This document shows, piece after piece, positions 15,991 to 23,227 of a stretch of DNA of 64,000 bases (its first letter is position 1; each line of letters begins with the position of its first letter). Position numbers and translations under genes: made by a program. Under the pieces are notes generated by a model. The model saw only the letters and a list, made by a program, of their open reading frames with translations. It made no database searches and was not told where the DNA came from. Source of the DNA: Bacteroidota bacterium (lineage in GTDB: Bacteria; Bacteroidota; Bacteroidia; Sphingobacteriales; Sphingobacteriaceae); assembly GCA_018266915.1 (NCBI GenBank), contig JAFDZM010000097.1:42714-106713 (forward strand). Direction: 5' to 3'.

Positions 15991-16653
15991 ATGCCGGTAA
16001 AAAAAGTCGTTTTATATTTCATTCTATTAACCTCATTACTTTATTCATGCAGCCACAAAAAGGTAATTGAAGGCTCTATCACTTATGAACTTGAATACAA
16101 ATTACCCGATAGCTTGAAACGGTTCGCGATCTATCTGCCCAAAACTGCCAAAGTGTATTTCAAAGGCGATTCGGCAGTAAGCGTACAGCAGATGAATGAT
16201 GAATCGACTACTATCATCACCCATAAGCCGACCAACTTTATGCGGGTTTTACTCGCTTCGCGCGATAAAAAATTTGTGATCGATTACAGCAAAACCGACC
16301 AGGATGAAGAGTCGCCCGCAAAGCTGGGTTATAGTTATGTTGCCAGTGTTGATACACAGACCATCGCTCACCATAAGGCATTGAAATATGTATTGACTAA
16401 CAAAGTGACCGGCGAAACCGATGAGGCCTGGTTTACCAAAGAGATACACCTTGTCCCGAACTCACTGACAATGACACTTGATACGGCTAAAGGGTTCCCG
16501 CTATCGTTCACTACCAGCACCAACGGCTTGTTTACCAAGACCACCGTAAAGGAGATCAAATTTGAACCAGTGCCACCAGGAATATTCTCTACCCCGGCAG
16601 GGTACGAAAAAATGACGCCAAAGCAATTGCGCGAAATGCCTGTAGAAAACTAA
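15991..16653 (+). CDS. lipoprotein, DUF4412-like
   Basis: 220 aa with lipobox LLYSC (Cys20) after a short signal peptide. The mature part starts with GSITYELEYKLP and continues with beta-rich sequence including KVYFKGDSAVS, WFTKEI and a late VKEIKFEPVPPGIFSTPAGY. This pattern (an initial G-x-I-x-Y strand and a final F-x-x-P-x-G-Y) is typical of the small LolA/DUF4412-like lipoproteins of Bacteroidota. Role unknown, perhaps in the cell envelope. The next gene starts 18 bp later on the same strand, so co-transcription is likely. Confidence 0.7.
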   Translation: MPVKKVVLYFILLTSLLYSCSHKKVIEGSITYELEYKLPDSLKRFAIYLPKTAKVYFKGDSAVSVQQMNDESTTIITHKPTNFMRVLLASRDKKFVIDYSKTDQDEESPAKLGYSYVASVDTQTIAHHKALKYVLTNKVTGETDEAWFTKEIHLVPNSLTMTLDTAKGFPLSFTTSTNGLFTKTTVKEIKFEPVPPGIFSTPAGYEKMTPKQLREMPVEN

Positions 16654-16671
16654 TTTTTATAAATTAGCATA

Positions 16672-17991
16672 ATGCGCAACGGAACAAAAGCAATCACCGC
16701 ATTATGCATCGCAACCATACTGATTGCGTTTACCGCATTTGTTGCACCGAAGAAGGAGTATATAATAAAACCCGGCTTCAAATTCACCCTCACACCAACC
16801 AAACGATTTGTATTCAACTCATTTGTGGATTGCAACATGTCAGAAGTTTGGGTGGCCGATACCTTTCGCATTTTCCCCGGAAAATATGGCGAAGACCCGC
16901 TTTGGGGGCCATCGAATAATTTGAAATTCGCTGATGGCAGTCATATCGATGAAGTTTTCAACCATAAGGAAGACGAATTCATCGCTCCAAAAATGCCGCC
17001 AAATACGCCGCCCGGAACTCCCGGTTTACATGGCGCAGTTTGGTTTGAGTCGATTTACCAGGATAGCGCCGATCAAAGCGGAAAAACACTTTTCGCACTT
17101 TATCATAATGAAAACTATCCCGCCACTTTGCCTTACGATGCTAAAACCGGCAAAGGATATAAAAATGCAAACTGGCCGCAAGGGCTTAAAGGACCATCAT
17201 CACCATCAGCAGTGTGTCGCATAGGTATTATGAAATCTATTGATGGCGGCAGAAGCTGGAAAAATGACGGAATATTTATTGAAGACGAGCAACCCCGGCT
17301 CATACTCCATCCTGATAACACCGCAGCCAATTTTGCGGGCGGTACCGGCGATCCCTCCGCTGTGCCTAATGGCAAATACCTGTACCTGTTTTATGGCGAA
17401 TACGGTTATCCGGGGATTTATAAACGATCGACCTATGACCCTAAAAAAGAATGGGCAGGGCAATGCATCAGCATAGCACGTATTCCGTTAAGTGACCTGG
17501 ATGATCCGCAGGGAAAAGGCAAAAGATGGAATGGGAAAGGATTTAACGCGGCATACAATGGTGTCGGCAAACCGATCTCTTCCATACAAATACCGTTAGC
17601 GTCAGGTGGCGGACCGGCATCATCGCCTAAGGGAAAATACTTTTGGGGACCATCCGTAAGCTGGAATACTTATCTGCATGCCTGGGTAATGCTAATGGCC
17701 AAAGCTGAAGGCCCATCATGGAAAGGCAGCAGCATCTATATCTCGTTTAACAAAAATGCCGACCTGGGGACAGGCAACAATTCCCAGCAATGGAGTACAC
17801 CAAAACTGCTTTTAAATAAGCCGGGTCATATCATATGGTATCCATCCTTGCAGCCTATTGACTCTTCAGCCAATTCCAAAAACAAGTATTCCTCTGTGAA
17901 ACTCGGACAAAAGGCGCGATTATTTTTCAAAGATATGTATGGCGATAAAGGTGATTATGTATCTGAGTATACTATTGCCTTTGAGAGGTAA
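16672..17991 (+). CDS. exported beta-propeller protein with Asp box (sialidase/glycosidase-like)
   Basis: 439 aa with an N-terminal hydrophobic signal (about 7-24, ending near FVAPKK). SIDGGRSW at 189-196 is a classical Asp box (S-x-D-x-G-x-x-W), and the protein is rich in Trp, Gly and Pro with repeated blade-like strands (YLYLFYGEYG, YFWGPSVSWNTYLHAWVMLM). This suggests a sialidase-like or GH43/GH117-like beta-propeller acting on sugars outside the cytoplasm. Catalytic residues cannot be assigned by eye. It follows the lipoprotein gene by 18 bp and ends 11 bp from a convergent small gene. Confidence 0.6.
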   Translation: MRNGTKAITALCIATILIAFTAFVAPKKEYIIKPGFKFTLTPTKRFVFNSFVDCNMSEVWVADTFRIFPGKYGEDPLWGPSNNLKFADGSHIDEVFNHKEDEFIAPKMPPNTPPGTPGLHGAVWFESIYQDSADQSGKTLFALYHNENYPATLPYDAKTGKGYKNANWPQGLKGPSSPSAVCRIGIMKSIDGGRSWKNDGIFIEDEQPRLILHPDNTAANFAGGTGDPSAVPNGKYLYLFYGEYGYPGIYKRSTYDPKKEWAGQCISIARIPLSDLDDPQGKGKRWNGKGFNAAYNGVGKPISSIQIPLASGGGPASSPKGKYFWGPSVSWNTYLHAWVMLMAKAEGPSWKGSSIYISFNKNADLGTGNNSQQWSTPKLLLNKPGHIIWYPSLQPIDSSANSKNKYSSVKLGQKARLFFKDMYGDKGDYVSEYTIAFER

Positions 17992-18002
17992 CCGGAAAGT
18001 GT

Positions 18003-18149
18003 TTACCTGCGACGGCTTGACATCAGGGACATCATTACTCCAACCGCAACTCCAATGGCTACTCCCATACCGATATTTTTCATCGCCACGCCGACACCGG
18101 TTCCGATGGCAAGGCCGAGGGGTAAAAGGTATAGTTTACGTCTTCTCAT
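18003..18149 (-). CDS. 48-aa glycine-zipper membrane peptide
   Basis: A short open frame of 48 codons: basic start MRRRKLYLLP, then a Gly-rich hydrophobic stretch with GxxxG-like spacing (LGLAIGTGVGVAM and IGMGVAIGVAVGVMMSLM), and a basic tail SSRRR. This is the layout of glycine-zipper membrane peptides common in Bacteroidota. It begins 6 bp after the AraC gene stop on the same strand, so it is probably the second gene of that transcript. Function unknown; the frame and basic-hydrophobic-basic pattern argue that it is real. Confidence 0.65.
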   Translation of the reverse strand: MRRRKLYLLPLGLAIGTGVGVAMKNIGMGVAIGVAVGVMMSLMSSRRR

Positions 18150-18155
18150 TATCTA

Positions 18156-19055
18156 TTAGGCCGTCAGCCTGCTCATACCTTCCGATCCAAACTCCCGCAT
18201 AAAATTCTTTCGGTAGTTAAGCGGGCTCTGATGCATTTTGTGCTTAAACATTTTATAAAAATGCGACACATCGCCAAAACCGCTGTCGAATGATATTTGC
18301 GATATTGGCTTATCTGTTTGTACCAGTTGCTGGGTAGCATAGTTTAGCCGGTATTCGATCACCGTTTCCATAAAGGTTTTACGGGTGATCTTTTTGAAAT
18401 ATTTACAAAAAGCATTCGGCGTCATGTGCGCTATGTAGGAAGCTTGCTCGAGGGAAATGTCTCCTCTGAAATTCTCTACCAGGTAGGCAAAAACCGGGTT
18501 AATACGCTCTTGTTCGGCACGGGATTGTTCTGCCACGCTTCTGTGCTGATCAAGCAATTTATAATCGGTTGAGACAGCCAGTTTTTGTAATACCTCAAGT
18601 AGCTGGATCAGCATCTTAAAGTTGTTTTTTTCTCCCGATAAATGCGTTAAGGCGCGATTGATAACGGGACGGGTGGCCCCATTAAAACAAATGCCGCTTG
18701 CGCTTTCCTGGAGAAGTTTTTTAATACCCTTCAGCTCATCCTTATTCAAAAAATCTTCACCCAAAAAATTGCTGCTGAATTGAATTACTATGGCGCAGGC
18801 ATCTTCATGATTGGTTCCGTCTGCTTCCAGCTTCCAGCAATGGGGTAAGCAAGCGCCAAGCAATACCAGGTCGCCGCTTGAAAAATCTTCCATGTGGCTG
18901 CCGACATAGCGTTTGCCGTGACCGTGGACAATATAGGTGAGTTCGTATTCTTCGTGAAAATGATAAGGCGCATCGAACGCTGTTTTTCCGAAGGTCCGGA
19001 TCAGGAACGAGTGCCCGCTGGAGGGTTGAAGAACTTCGTAAGAAGCTTTTATCAT
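18156..19055 (-). CDS. AraC-family transcriptional regulator
   Basis: 299 aa with a cupin-like N-terminal ligand domain (about 1-120; APYHFHEEYELTYIVHGHGKR carries the His/Glu of the barrel) and two C-terminal helix-turn-helix motifs (about 195-290; DISLEQASYIAHMTPNAFCK and SFDSGFGDVSHFYKMFK with SPLNYRK at the end), the AraC signature. It is divergent from the phytanoyl-CoA-dioxygenase-like gene (123 bp apart), the usual arrangement of a regulator and its target, so it probably controls that gene in response to a small molecule. Confidence 0.93.
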   Translation of the reverse strand: MIKASYEVLQPSSGHSFLIRTFGKTAFDAPYHFHEEYELTYIVHGHGKRYVGSHMEDFSSGDLVLLGACLPHCWKLEADGTNHEDACAIVIQFSSNFLGEDFLNKDELKGIKKLLQESASGICFNGATRPVINRALTHLSGEKNNFKMLIQLLEVLQKLAVSTDYKLLDQHRSVAEQSRAEQERINPVFAYLVENFRGDISLEQASYIAHMTPNAFCKYFKKITRKTFMETVIEYRLNYATQQLVQTDKPISQISFDSGFGDVSHFYKMFKHKMHQSPLNYRKNFMREFGSEGMSRLTA

Positions 19056-19152
19056 AGGTTATTTTGGTTTAATAATTGAGAGAATGCAATATAAAGATAA
19101 TATACACCACCTTTCAACCATTGTTGTCATTTTTTTTAGTTTTCTACCCGGT

Positions 19153-19160
19153 TAAATTTG
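19153..19160 (+). promoter_or_regulatory. -7 box (TAAATTTG) of the dioxygenase gene
   Basis: Exact TAnnTTTG match 18 bp before ATG 19179. It covers an alternative in-frame TTG start at 19158, which rules that start out if the promoter is used. No TTG at 19-20 bp upstream. Confidence 0.5.
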
Positions 19161-19178
19161 ATTATAAACCTCAATCCC

Positions 19179-19997
19179 ATGAGCATTACCTCTCAATTAC
19201 CACGGCTGGACAACCTAAAGCCTGTAAATCAGGACAATATCAACGAATTCCAGGAGAAAGGGCACACGCTTATACATGGTGTATTATCGGATGATGAAAT
19301 AGCTGTTTACCGCCCCATCATAGTAAATGCGGCTGAAAAGTATAATACCGAAAAGCGTAAAATGGCTGACAGGGATACATATGGCAAAGCTTTTTTGCAG
19401 ATCATGAACCTGTGGTTGTGCGATGAGGGCGTAAGGGAATTTGTTTTATCTAAGCGATTAGGAAAAATTGCAGCCGGCCTGATGGGTGTTGAAAATGTAC
19501 GTATCTATCACGACCAGGCGTTGTTTAAAGAAGCAGGCGGTGGCCCAACGCCGTGGCACCAGGACCAATATTACTGGCCCATCGATACCAATAATACCAT
19601 CACACTTTGGATGCCGCTGGTAGATATTGATGTGGATATGGGGATGCTTACATTTGCATCCGGATCGTTTAAAAATGGTGCCGTGTTCGATTTTGAGATA
19701 TCCGACGAATCGGAATCAGCATTTGATGATTATGTACAAAAGGAAAAATTCCCGATAACACGCGCTCAGACTATGAAGGCTGGTGATGCCACTTTTCACA
19801 GAGGATTTACTATTCACAATGCACCGGGCAACAAGTCGGACAAGATGCGTGAGGTAATGACCATTATTTATGTGGCCGATGGTGCACGGGTATCAGAACC
19901 CAAACATAGCTGGCAGCGCAATGACCACCAGAAATGGCTGATGGGAAAACCGGTGGGTGAGTTGATTGATTCTGAGTTGAATCCGAAGGTATTATGA
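19179..19997 (+). CDS. phytanoyl-CoA dioxygenase (PhyH) family oxygenase
   Basis: 272 aa, Fe(II)/2-oxoglutarate-dependent double-stranded beta-helix enzyme. Iron ligands are visible as His127 and Asp129 (TPWHQDQYYW) and distal His213 (TIHNAPGN), with Arg224 as a candidate 2-oxoglutarate ligand. ITLWMPLVDIDVDMGMLTFASGS between them matches the family core. The substrate is unknown; members hydroxylate fatty acyl groups, ectoine, or small natural products. It is divergent from an AraC regulator, suggesting inducible use of a particular compound. Confidence 0.88.
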   Translation: MSITSQLPRLDNLKPVNQDNINEFQEKGHTLIHGVLSDDEIAVYRPIIVNAAEKYNTEKRKMADRDTYGKAFLQIMNLWLCDEGVREFVLSKRLGKIAAGLMGVENVRIYHDQALFKEAGGGPTPWHQDQYYWPIDTNNTITLWMPLVDIDVDMGMLTFASGSFKNGAVFDFEISDESESAFDDYVQKEKFPITRAQTMKAGDATFHRGFTIHNAPGNKSDKMREVMTIIYVADGARVSEPKHSWQRNDHQKWLMGKPVGELIDSELNPKVL

Positions 19998-20044
19998 CAA
20001 TTGTAGATACGCAGTGCACGCTTCTTTACGAATGCCGAAGATTA

Positions 20045-21175
20045 TCAATCATTCAAACTTATCCCCCCGTCTTCATCTATGTTCAACTTCGTTTCCGGGA
20101 AATCGGACTCGGTGAGGGTTTTGATGCGTTGTACAACGCGATTGGCAGTATCACGGGATAGGCCTCTTTCGTGGGTTTGACGGAAGGCTATGATATTACC
20201 GTTAAGAAATTCACCCTTTTTATTGAGGTATACTTTTAACAACGGAGCCATGCCGCATACGCCTGCTACGCTTACGCTTTTATAGGTACAGAAATTACCC
20301 AGGCTATAGGCAATCAATCTCCCTTTATAGGTTTCCATTGCACGGCTTACATGCGGACCATTGCCTAATACAATATCTGCGCCTGCATCCACAGCGTTAT
20401 GGGCGAATTGGTGAACGTCCCCACGCTTAGCATTCAGGTAGGATTCCATCTTAAAAGGCACATGCTCATATTGCGCACCTTCGGCACCGCCGTGAAAGGA
20501 TACGATAACCACGTCGCATTGCTCTTTCAATTTGCTGATAATTCGTCTTTGATTGATTGAATCTAACAGATGTACGGTACGTGAATTTGGTGAAAAGGCA
20601 CAAAATCCATATTTGATCCCATTCCGCTCAAATATAGTTGTAGGGCAGGTTTCCAATCCGGCATAATGGATGCCGTTATCAGCAAGGGTTCTGGTAGTGC
20701 TTACGCAACCTTTGTTATCAAAATCGGTGATGTGGTTATTGGCTACGCTTAGTAAGTTGAAGCCAGCATCCTTTAATACCTTGCCATATTGGGTAGGCAT
20801 ACGGAAAAGATAGCCTGTTTCGAGTTTCTTTTTATGTGAATCCGGCATGCCCGAATCAAGCAATGTACCTTCCAGGTTACCAAATACAACATCGGCTCCC
20901 TCAAAATATTTTTGTGCTGATTTAAAGCTGCCTTTGGCACTATCGGATGGTAGTTTACTGCTATCGGGATAGGATGATCCCAGCATGATGTCGCCTACTG
21001 CGGCTATGCAAATGGTATCACGCAGGCTATCGCGTTTTAGCCTTGGGGCGTCGGATTTTTTTGGTTTTGATTTGTGATTGACAGCGCTGCTATTGGCCAT
21101 AGACGACGCCTGCTCGCAGCTTTGTGCCAGCATCATCACGATAAAGCCCATGAAAACCCAATCAAAAAATCGCAT
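20045..21175 (-). CDS. CapA-family protein (poly-gamma-glutamate-synthesis-type metallophosphoesterase fold), lipoprotein
   Basis: 376 aa. ATG 21175 gives a signal ending in MMLAQSC (Cys20 lipidated). The CapA fold motifs are clear: AAVGDIMLGSSYPD, VVFGNLEGTLLD, ANNHITDFDNKG, VSFHGGAE and GNGPHVSRAMETY, with GRLIAYSLGNFC near the end, giving the Asp/Asn/His metal-site set of calcineurin-like enzymes. CapA proteins help make poly-gamma-glutamate capsules in Bacillus, but no capB/capC is nearby, so a role in envelope maintenance or hydrolysis is as likely. Confidence 0.88.
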   Translation of the reverse strand: MRFFDWVFMGFIVMMLAQSCEQASSMANSSAVNHKSKPKKSDAPRLKRDSLRDTICIAAVGDIMLGSSYPDSSKLPSDSAKGSFKSAQKYFEGADVVFGNLEGTLLDSGMPDSHKKKLETGYLFRMPTQYGKVLKDAGFNLLSVANNHITDFDNKGCVSTTRTLADNGIHYAGLETCPTTIFERNGIKYGFCAFSPNSRTVHLLDSINQRRIISKLKEQCDVVIVSFHGGAEGAQYEHVPFKMESYLNAKRGDVHQFAHNAVDAGADIVLGNGPHVSRAMETYKGRLIAYSLGNFCTYKSVSVAGVCGMAPLLKVYLNKKGEFLNGNIIAFRQTHERGLSRDTANRVVQRIKTLTESDFPETKLNIDEDGGISLND

Positions 21176-21180
21176 TATCA

Positions 21181-21212
21181 AAAAAAAAATCCTTCCGGTT
21201 AAGAAAGGATTT
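21181..21212 (-). terminator. terminator of the NlpC/P60 gene
   Basis: On the minus strand AAATCCTT pairs with AAGGATTT around a roughly 10-nt loop and is followed by nine T. It lies between the NlpC/P60 stop codon and the capA start. Confidence 0.75.
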
Positions 21213-21230
21213 CAACAAATATAAAAATCT

Positions 21231-21842
21231 TTACTGCTTATCTGCCGCTGCCGGATCGCCGGTGCCTACATTGGTTGTACCATCCGGTGAGGCTTCCAAT
21301 TCTTTCTTGAACACATCCAGCAAACGACCGCCTTTATAGAAGTAGCGGTTGTAATAACCATCGTCCAAACTGCTGATCGCTACACCACGTGATGAAGCAT
21401 GAGCAAATTTGCCATCGCCTAAATAAATACCTACGTGGCTGATGCTGCGGCTGTGTATTTTAAAGAATACCAAATCGCCCTGCTGCAAATCGTCTTTGCT
21501 TACGGGATTAACCATGCTGAAAATATCACGCGAATTGCGTTTGATAGTCAGGTTGAAAACTTTGCTGTATAATTCTTTTGTGAAAGCTGAGCAATCGATG
21601 CCTTTGCGCGAATCGCCGCCAAAGTGGTAAGGTGTACCTACCCAGTCGTATACAAATTGAAAAAGCTTGATATTGGAGGTTGTTGACACTGCAACACCCA
21701 TTATTTGTGAGAAATATTCTTTAATAAGACCATCCTGCTCATCGTTGGGCTTCTCCTGGGTTTGGGCCGTACTGGTTTTTGTTTGTGCCTGAGAAGCAAT
21801 TACACTCATACACAATACAATAGCTAGGATAATTTTCTTCAT
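21231..21842 (-). CDS. NlpC/P60-family cell-wall endopeptidase
   Basis: 203 aa with a signal peptide (MKKIILAIVLCMSVIASQAQ). The NlpC/P60 catalytic set is visible: Cys84 (GIDCSAFTKEL), His136 (SHVGIYLGDGKF) and polar third residue His148 (FAHASS). GTPYHFGGDSRKG before the Cys is the standard lead-in. Such enzymes cut peptidoglycan peptides in the periplasm. The C-terminal 25 residues are polar and look disordered. It has its own promoter (21918-21947) and terminator, so it is a single-gene unit. Confidence 0.93.
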   Translation of the reverse strand: MKKIILAIVLCMSVIASQAQTKTSTAQTQEKPNDEQDGLIKEYFSQIMGVAVSTTSNIKLFQFVYDWVGTPYHFGGDSRKGIDCSAFTKELYSKVFNLTIKRNSRDIFSMVNPVSKDDLQQGDLVFFKIHSRSISHVGIYLGDGKFAHASSRGVAISSLDDGYYNRYFYKGGRLLDVFKKELEASPDGTTNVGTGDPAAADKQ

Positions 21843-21917
21843 TTAATCATTAGTCTTTGTTGTACACAGGGGGCAACAAGTGCTATTTTTTCCGAGTTAT
21901 TAACATTCGGTGACGTG

Positions 21918-21947
21918 CAAAACTATCTTTAATTTTGATAATTACAA
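21918..21947 (-). promoter_or_regulatory. promoter of the NlpC/P60 gene
   Basis: Minus strand: TTG (21947-21945), 19-bp spacer, TAGTTTTG (21925-21918), matching the Bacteroidota consensus. The leader would be about 70 nt. Confidence 0.65.
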
Positions 21948-22134
21948 ATTTATGACACCTTTTTTTCCAATCTCGTAATGGTCTTATACGTATAAATTTT
22001 TCGTTTAGTTACGACGTTAAGTAATTTAACTAATTGTTTAACAGTCAACTAACTATATATGGGTGTAATTTTTACGCAATATTAAAATCTTCACAACAAA
22101 TTTGTTGCAGTTTCGATTTTTTCATGGATATAAT

Positions 22135-22142
22135 TAGATTTG
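22135..22142 (+). promoter_or_regulatory. -7 box (TAGATTTG) of the pdhA-pdhC operon
   Basis: Exact TAnnTTTG match. A transcript starting just after it would lie downstream of the ATG at 22124 and upstream of those at 22175 and 22193, which helps to exclude the longer frames. No TTG at normal spacing. Confidence 0.45.
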
Positions 22143-22192
22143 CGCTTCTTAATGGAAAGAGAGCTTTTACACACATGAGTTCAACCGAAATA

Positions 22193-23188
22193 ATGAGTTC
22201 AATCGAAATAACAAAAGACACCTACCTGATGTGGTATGAGTCTATGCTGCTGATGCGCAGGTTCGAAGAGAAATCTGGCCAACTATACGGTCAGCAAAAG
22301 ATACGTGGGTTTTGCCACCTGTACATTGGCCAGGAAGCTGTAATGGCTGGGGCTATGTCGGTATTGAAACACGAGGACAGCATGATCACCGCTTACCGCG
22401 ATCACGCTCACGCCCTGGCTAAAGGCACATCGCCCAACGCTGTAATGGCCGAGCTGTATGGTAAAGCTACCGGATGCTCAAAAGGCAAAGGCGGATCGAT
22501 GCACATGTTCGATAAAGAAAATAACTTTTACGGTGGTCACGGTATTGTAGGCGGTCAGATCCCGCTGGGTGCCGGTATCGCATTTGCCGAAAAGTATAAA
22601 GGTACTGATGCCGTTTGCTGCTGCTATATGGGCGACGGCGCTGTTCGCCAGGGTGCATTGAACGAGACCTTTAATATGGCTGCCCTTTGGAAACTGCCGG
22701 TGATCTTCATCTGCGAAAACAATGGTTATGCCATGGGTACCTCGGTTGAACGTACCACCATCCAAACCGACATTTTTAAATTAGGCTTGCCTTACGGTAT
22801 CCCTTCATCACCTGTTGATGGTATGGATCCGGTTGCTGTGCATAACGCCATGGATGAAGCTGTTTCCCGCGCTCGTGCAGGCGAAGGGCCAACCTTCCTG
22901 GAGATGCGTACTTATCGTTATAAAGGTCACTCCATGTCTGACCCTCAGAAATACCGTACCAAAGAAGAGTTGGAAAGCTACAAAGCTAAAGACCCTATCG
23001 ACGCGGTAAAGGCTGAGATACTTGAAAAGAAATATGCCGACGAAAAATGGTTCGAGGATATGGATGAGAAGATCAAAGGCATTGTTGACGAATCAGTGCG
23101 TTTCTCTGAAGAGTCGCCATGGCCTGAGGCATCAGAACTGTACACCGATGTGTATGTTGAGCCGAACTACCCTTTTATCAGGGACTAA
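22193..23188 (+). CDS. pdhA: pyruvate dehydrogenase E1 component, alpha subunit
   Basis: 331 aa from ATG 22193, the usual length for this subunit. Thiamine-diphosphate motif GDGAVRQGALNETFNMAALW ... CENNGYAMGT (GDG to NN) is complete, as are RGFCHLYIGQEAV and the TRAYRDHAHAL-like region (ITAYRDHAHALAKG); YKGHSMSDPQKYR is the conserved active-site loop. It decarboxylates pyruvate together with E1 beta and passes the acetyl group to E2, encoded 39 bp downstream. E1 beta is not in the window. An 18-bp tandem duplication around the start gives two in-frame ATGs (22175 and 22193) with nearly the same next codons; either could be used. Confidence 0.93.
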   Translation: MSSIEITKDTYLMWYESMLLMRRFEEKSGQLYGQQKIRGFCHLYIGQEAVMAGAMSVLKHEDSMITAYRDHAHALAKGTSPNAVMAELYGKATGCSKGKGGSMHMFDKENNFYGGHGIVGGQIPLGAGIAFAEKYKGTDAVCCCYMGDGAVRQGALNETFNMAALWKLPVIFICENNGYAMGTSVERTTIQTDIFKLGLPYGIPSSPVDGMDPVAVHNAMDEAVSRARAGEGPTFLEMRTYRYKGHSMSDPQKYRTKEELESYKAKDPIDAVKAEILEKKYADEKWFEDMDEKIKGIVDESVRFSEESPWPEASELYTDVYVEPNYPFIRD

Positions 23189-23227
23189 TTATTATTCTAA
23201 TCTTATAAACACTATACAATTAATAGT

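Larger units (their letters stand above)
21843..22192. other. 350-bp divergent gap between nlpC and pdhA
   Basis: It contains the nlpC promoter on the minus strand (21918-21947) and a pdhA -7 box on the plus strand (22135-22142). The rest is A/T-rich with no RNA gene or further open frame that I can support. Confidence 0.6.

Noticed and set aside
20045..21175. Capsule (poly-gamma-glutamate) synthesis locus
   Set aside because: Only the CapA-like gene is present; no capB or capC partner lies nearby.
22034..22192. Longer N-terminus for PdhA starting at TTG 22034 or ATG 22124
   Set aside because: The family length of about 331 aa fits ATG 22193, and a -7 box at 22135-22142 lies downstream of those starts.
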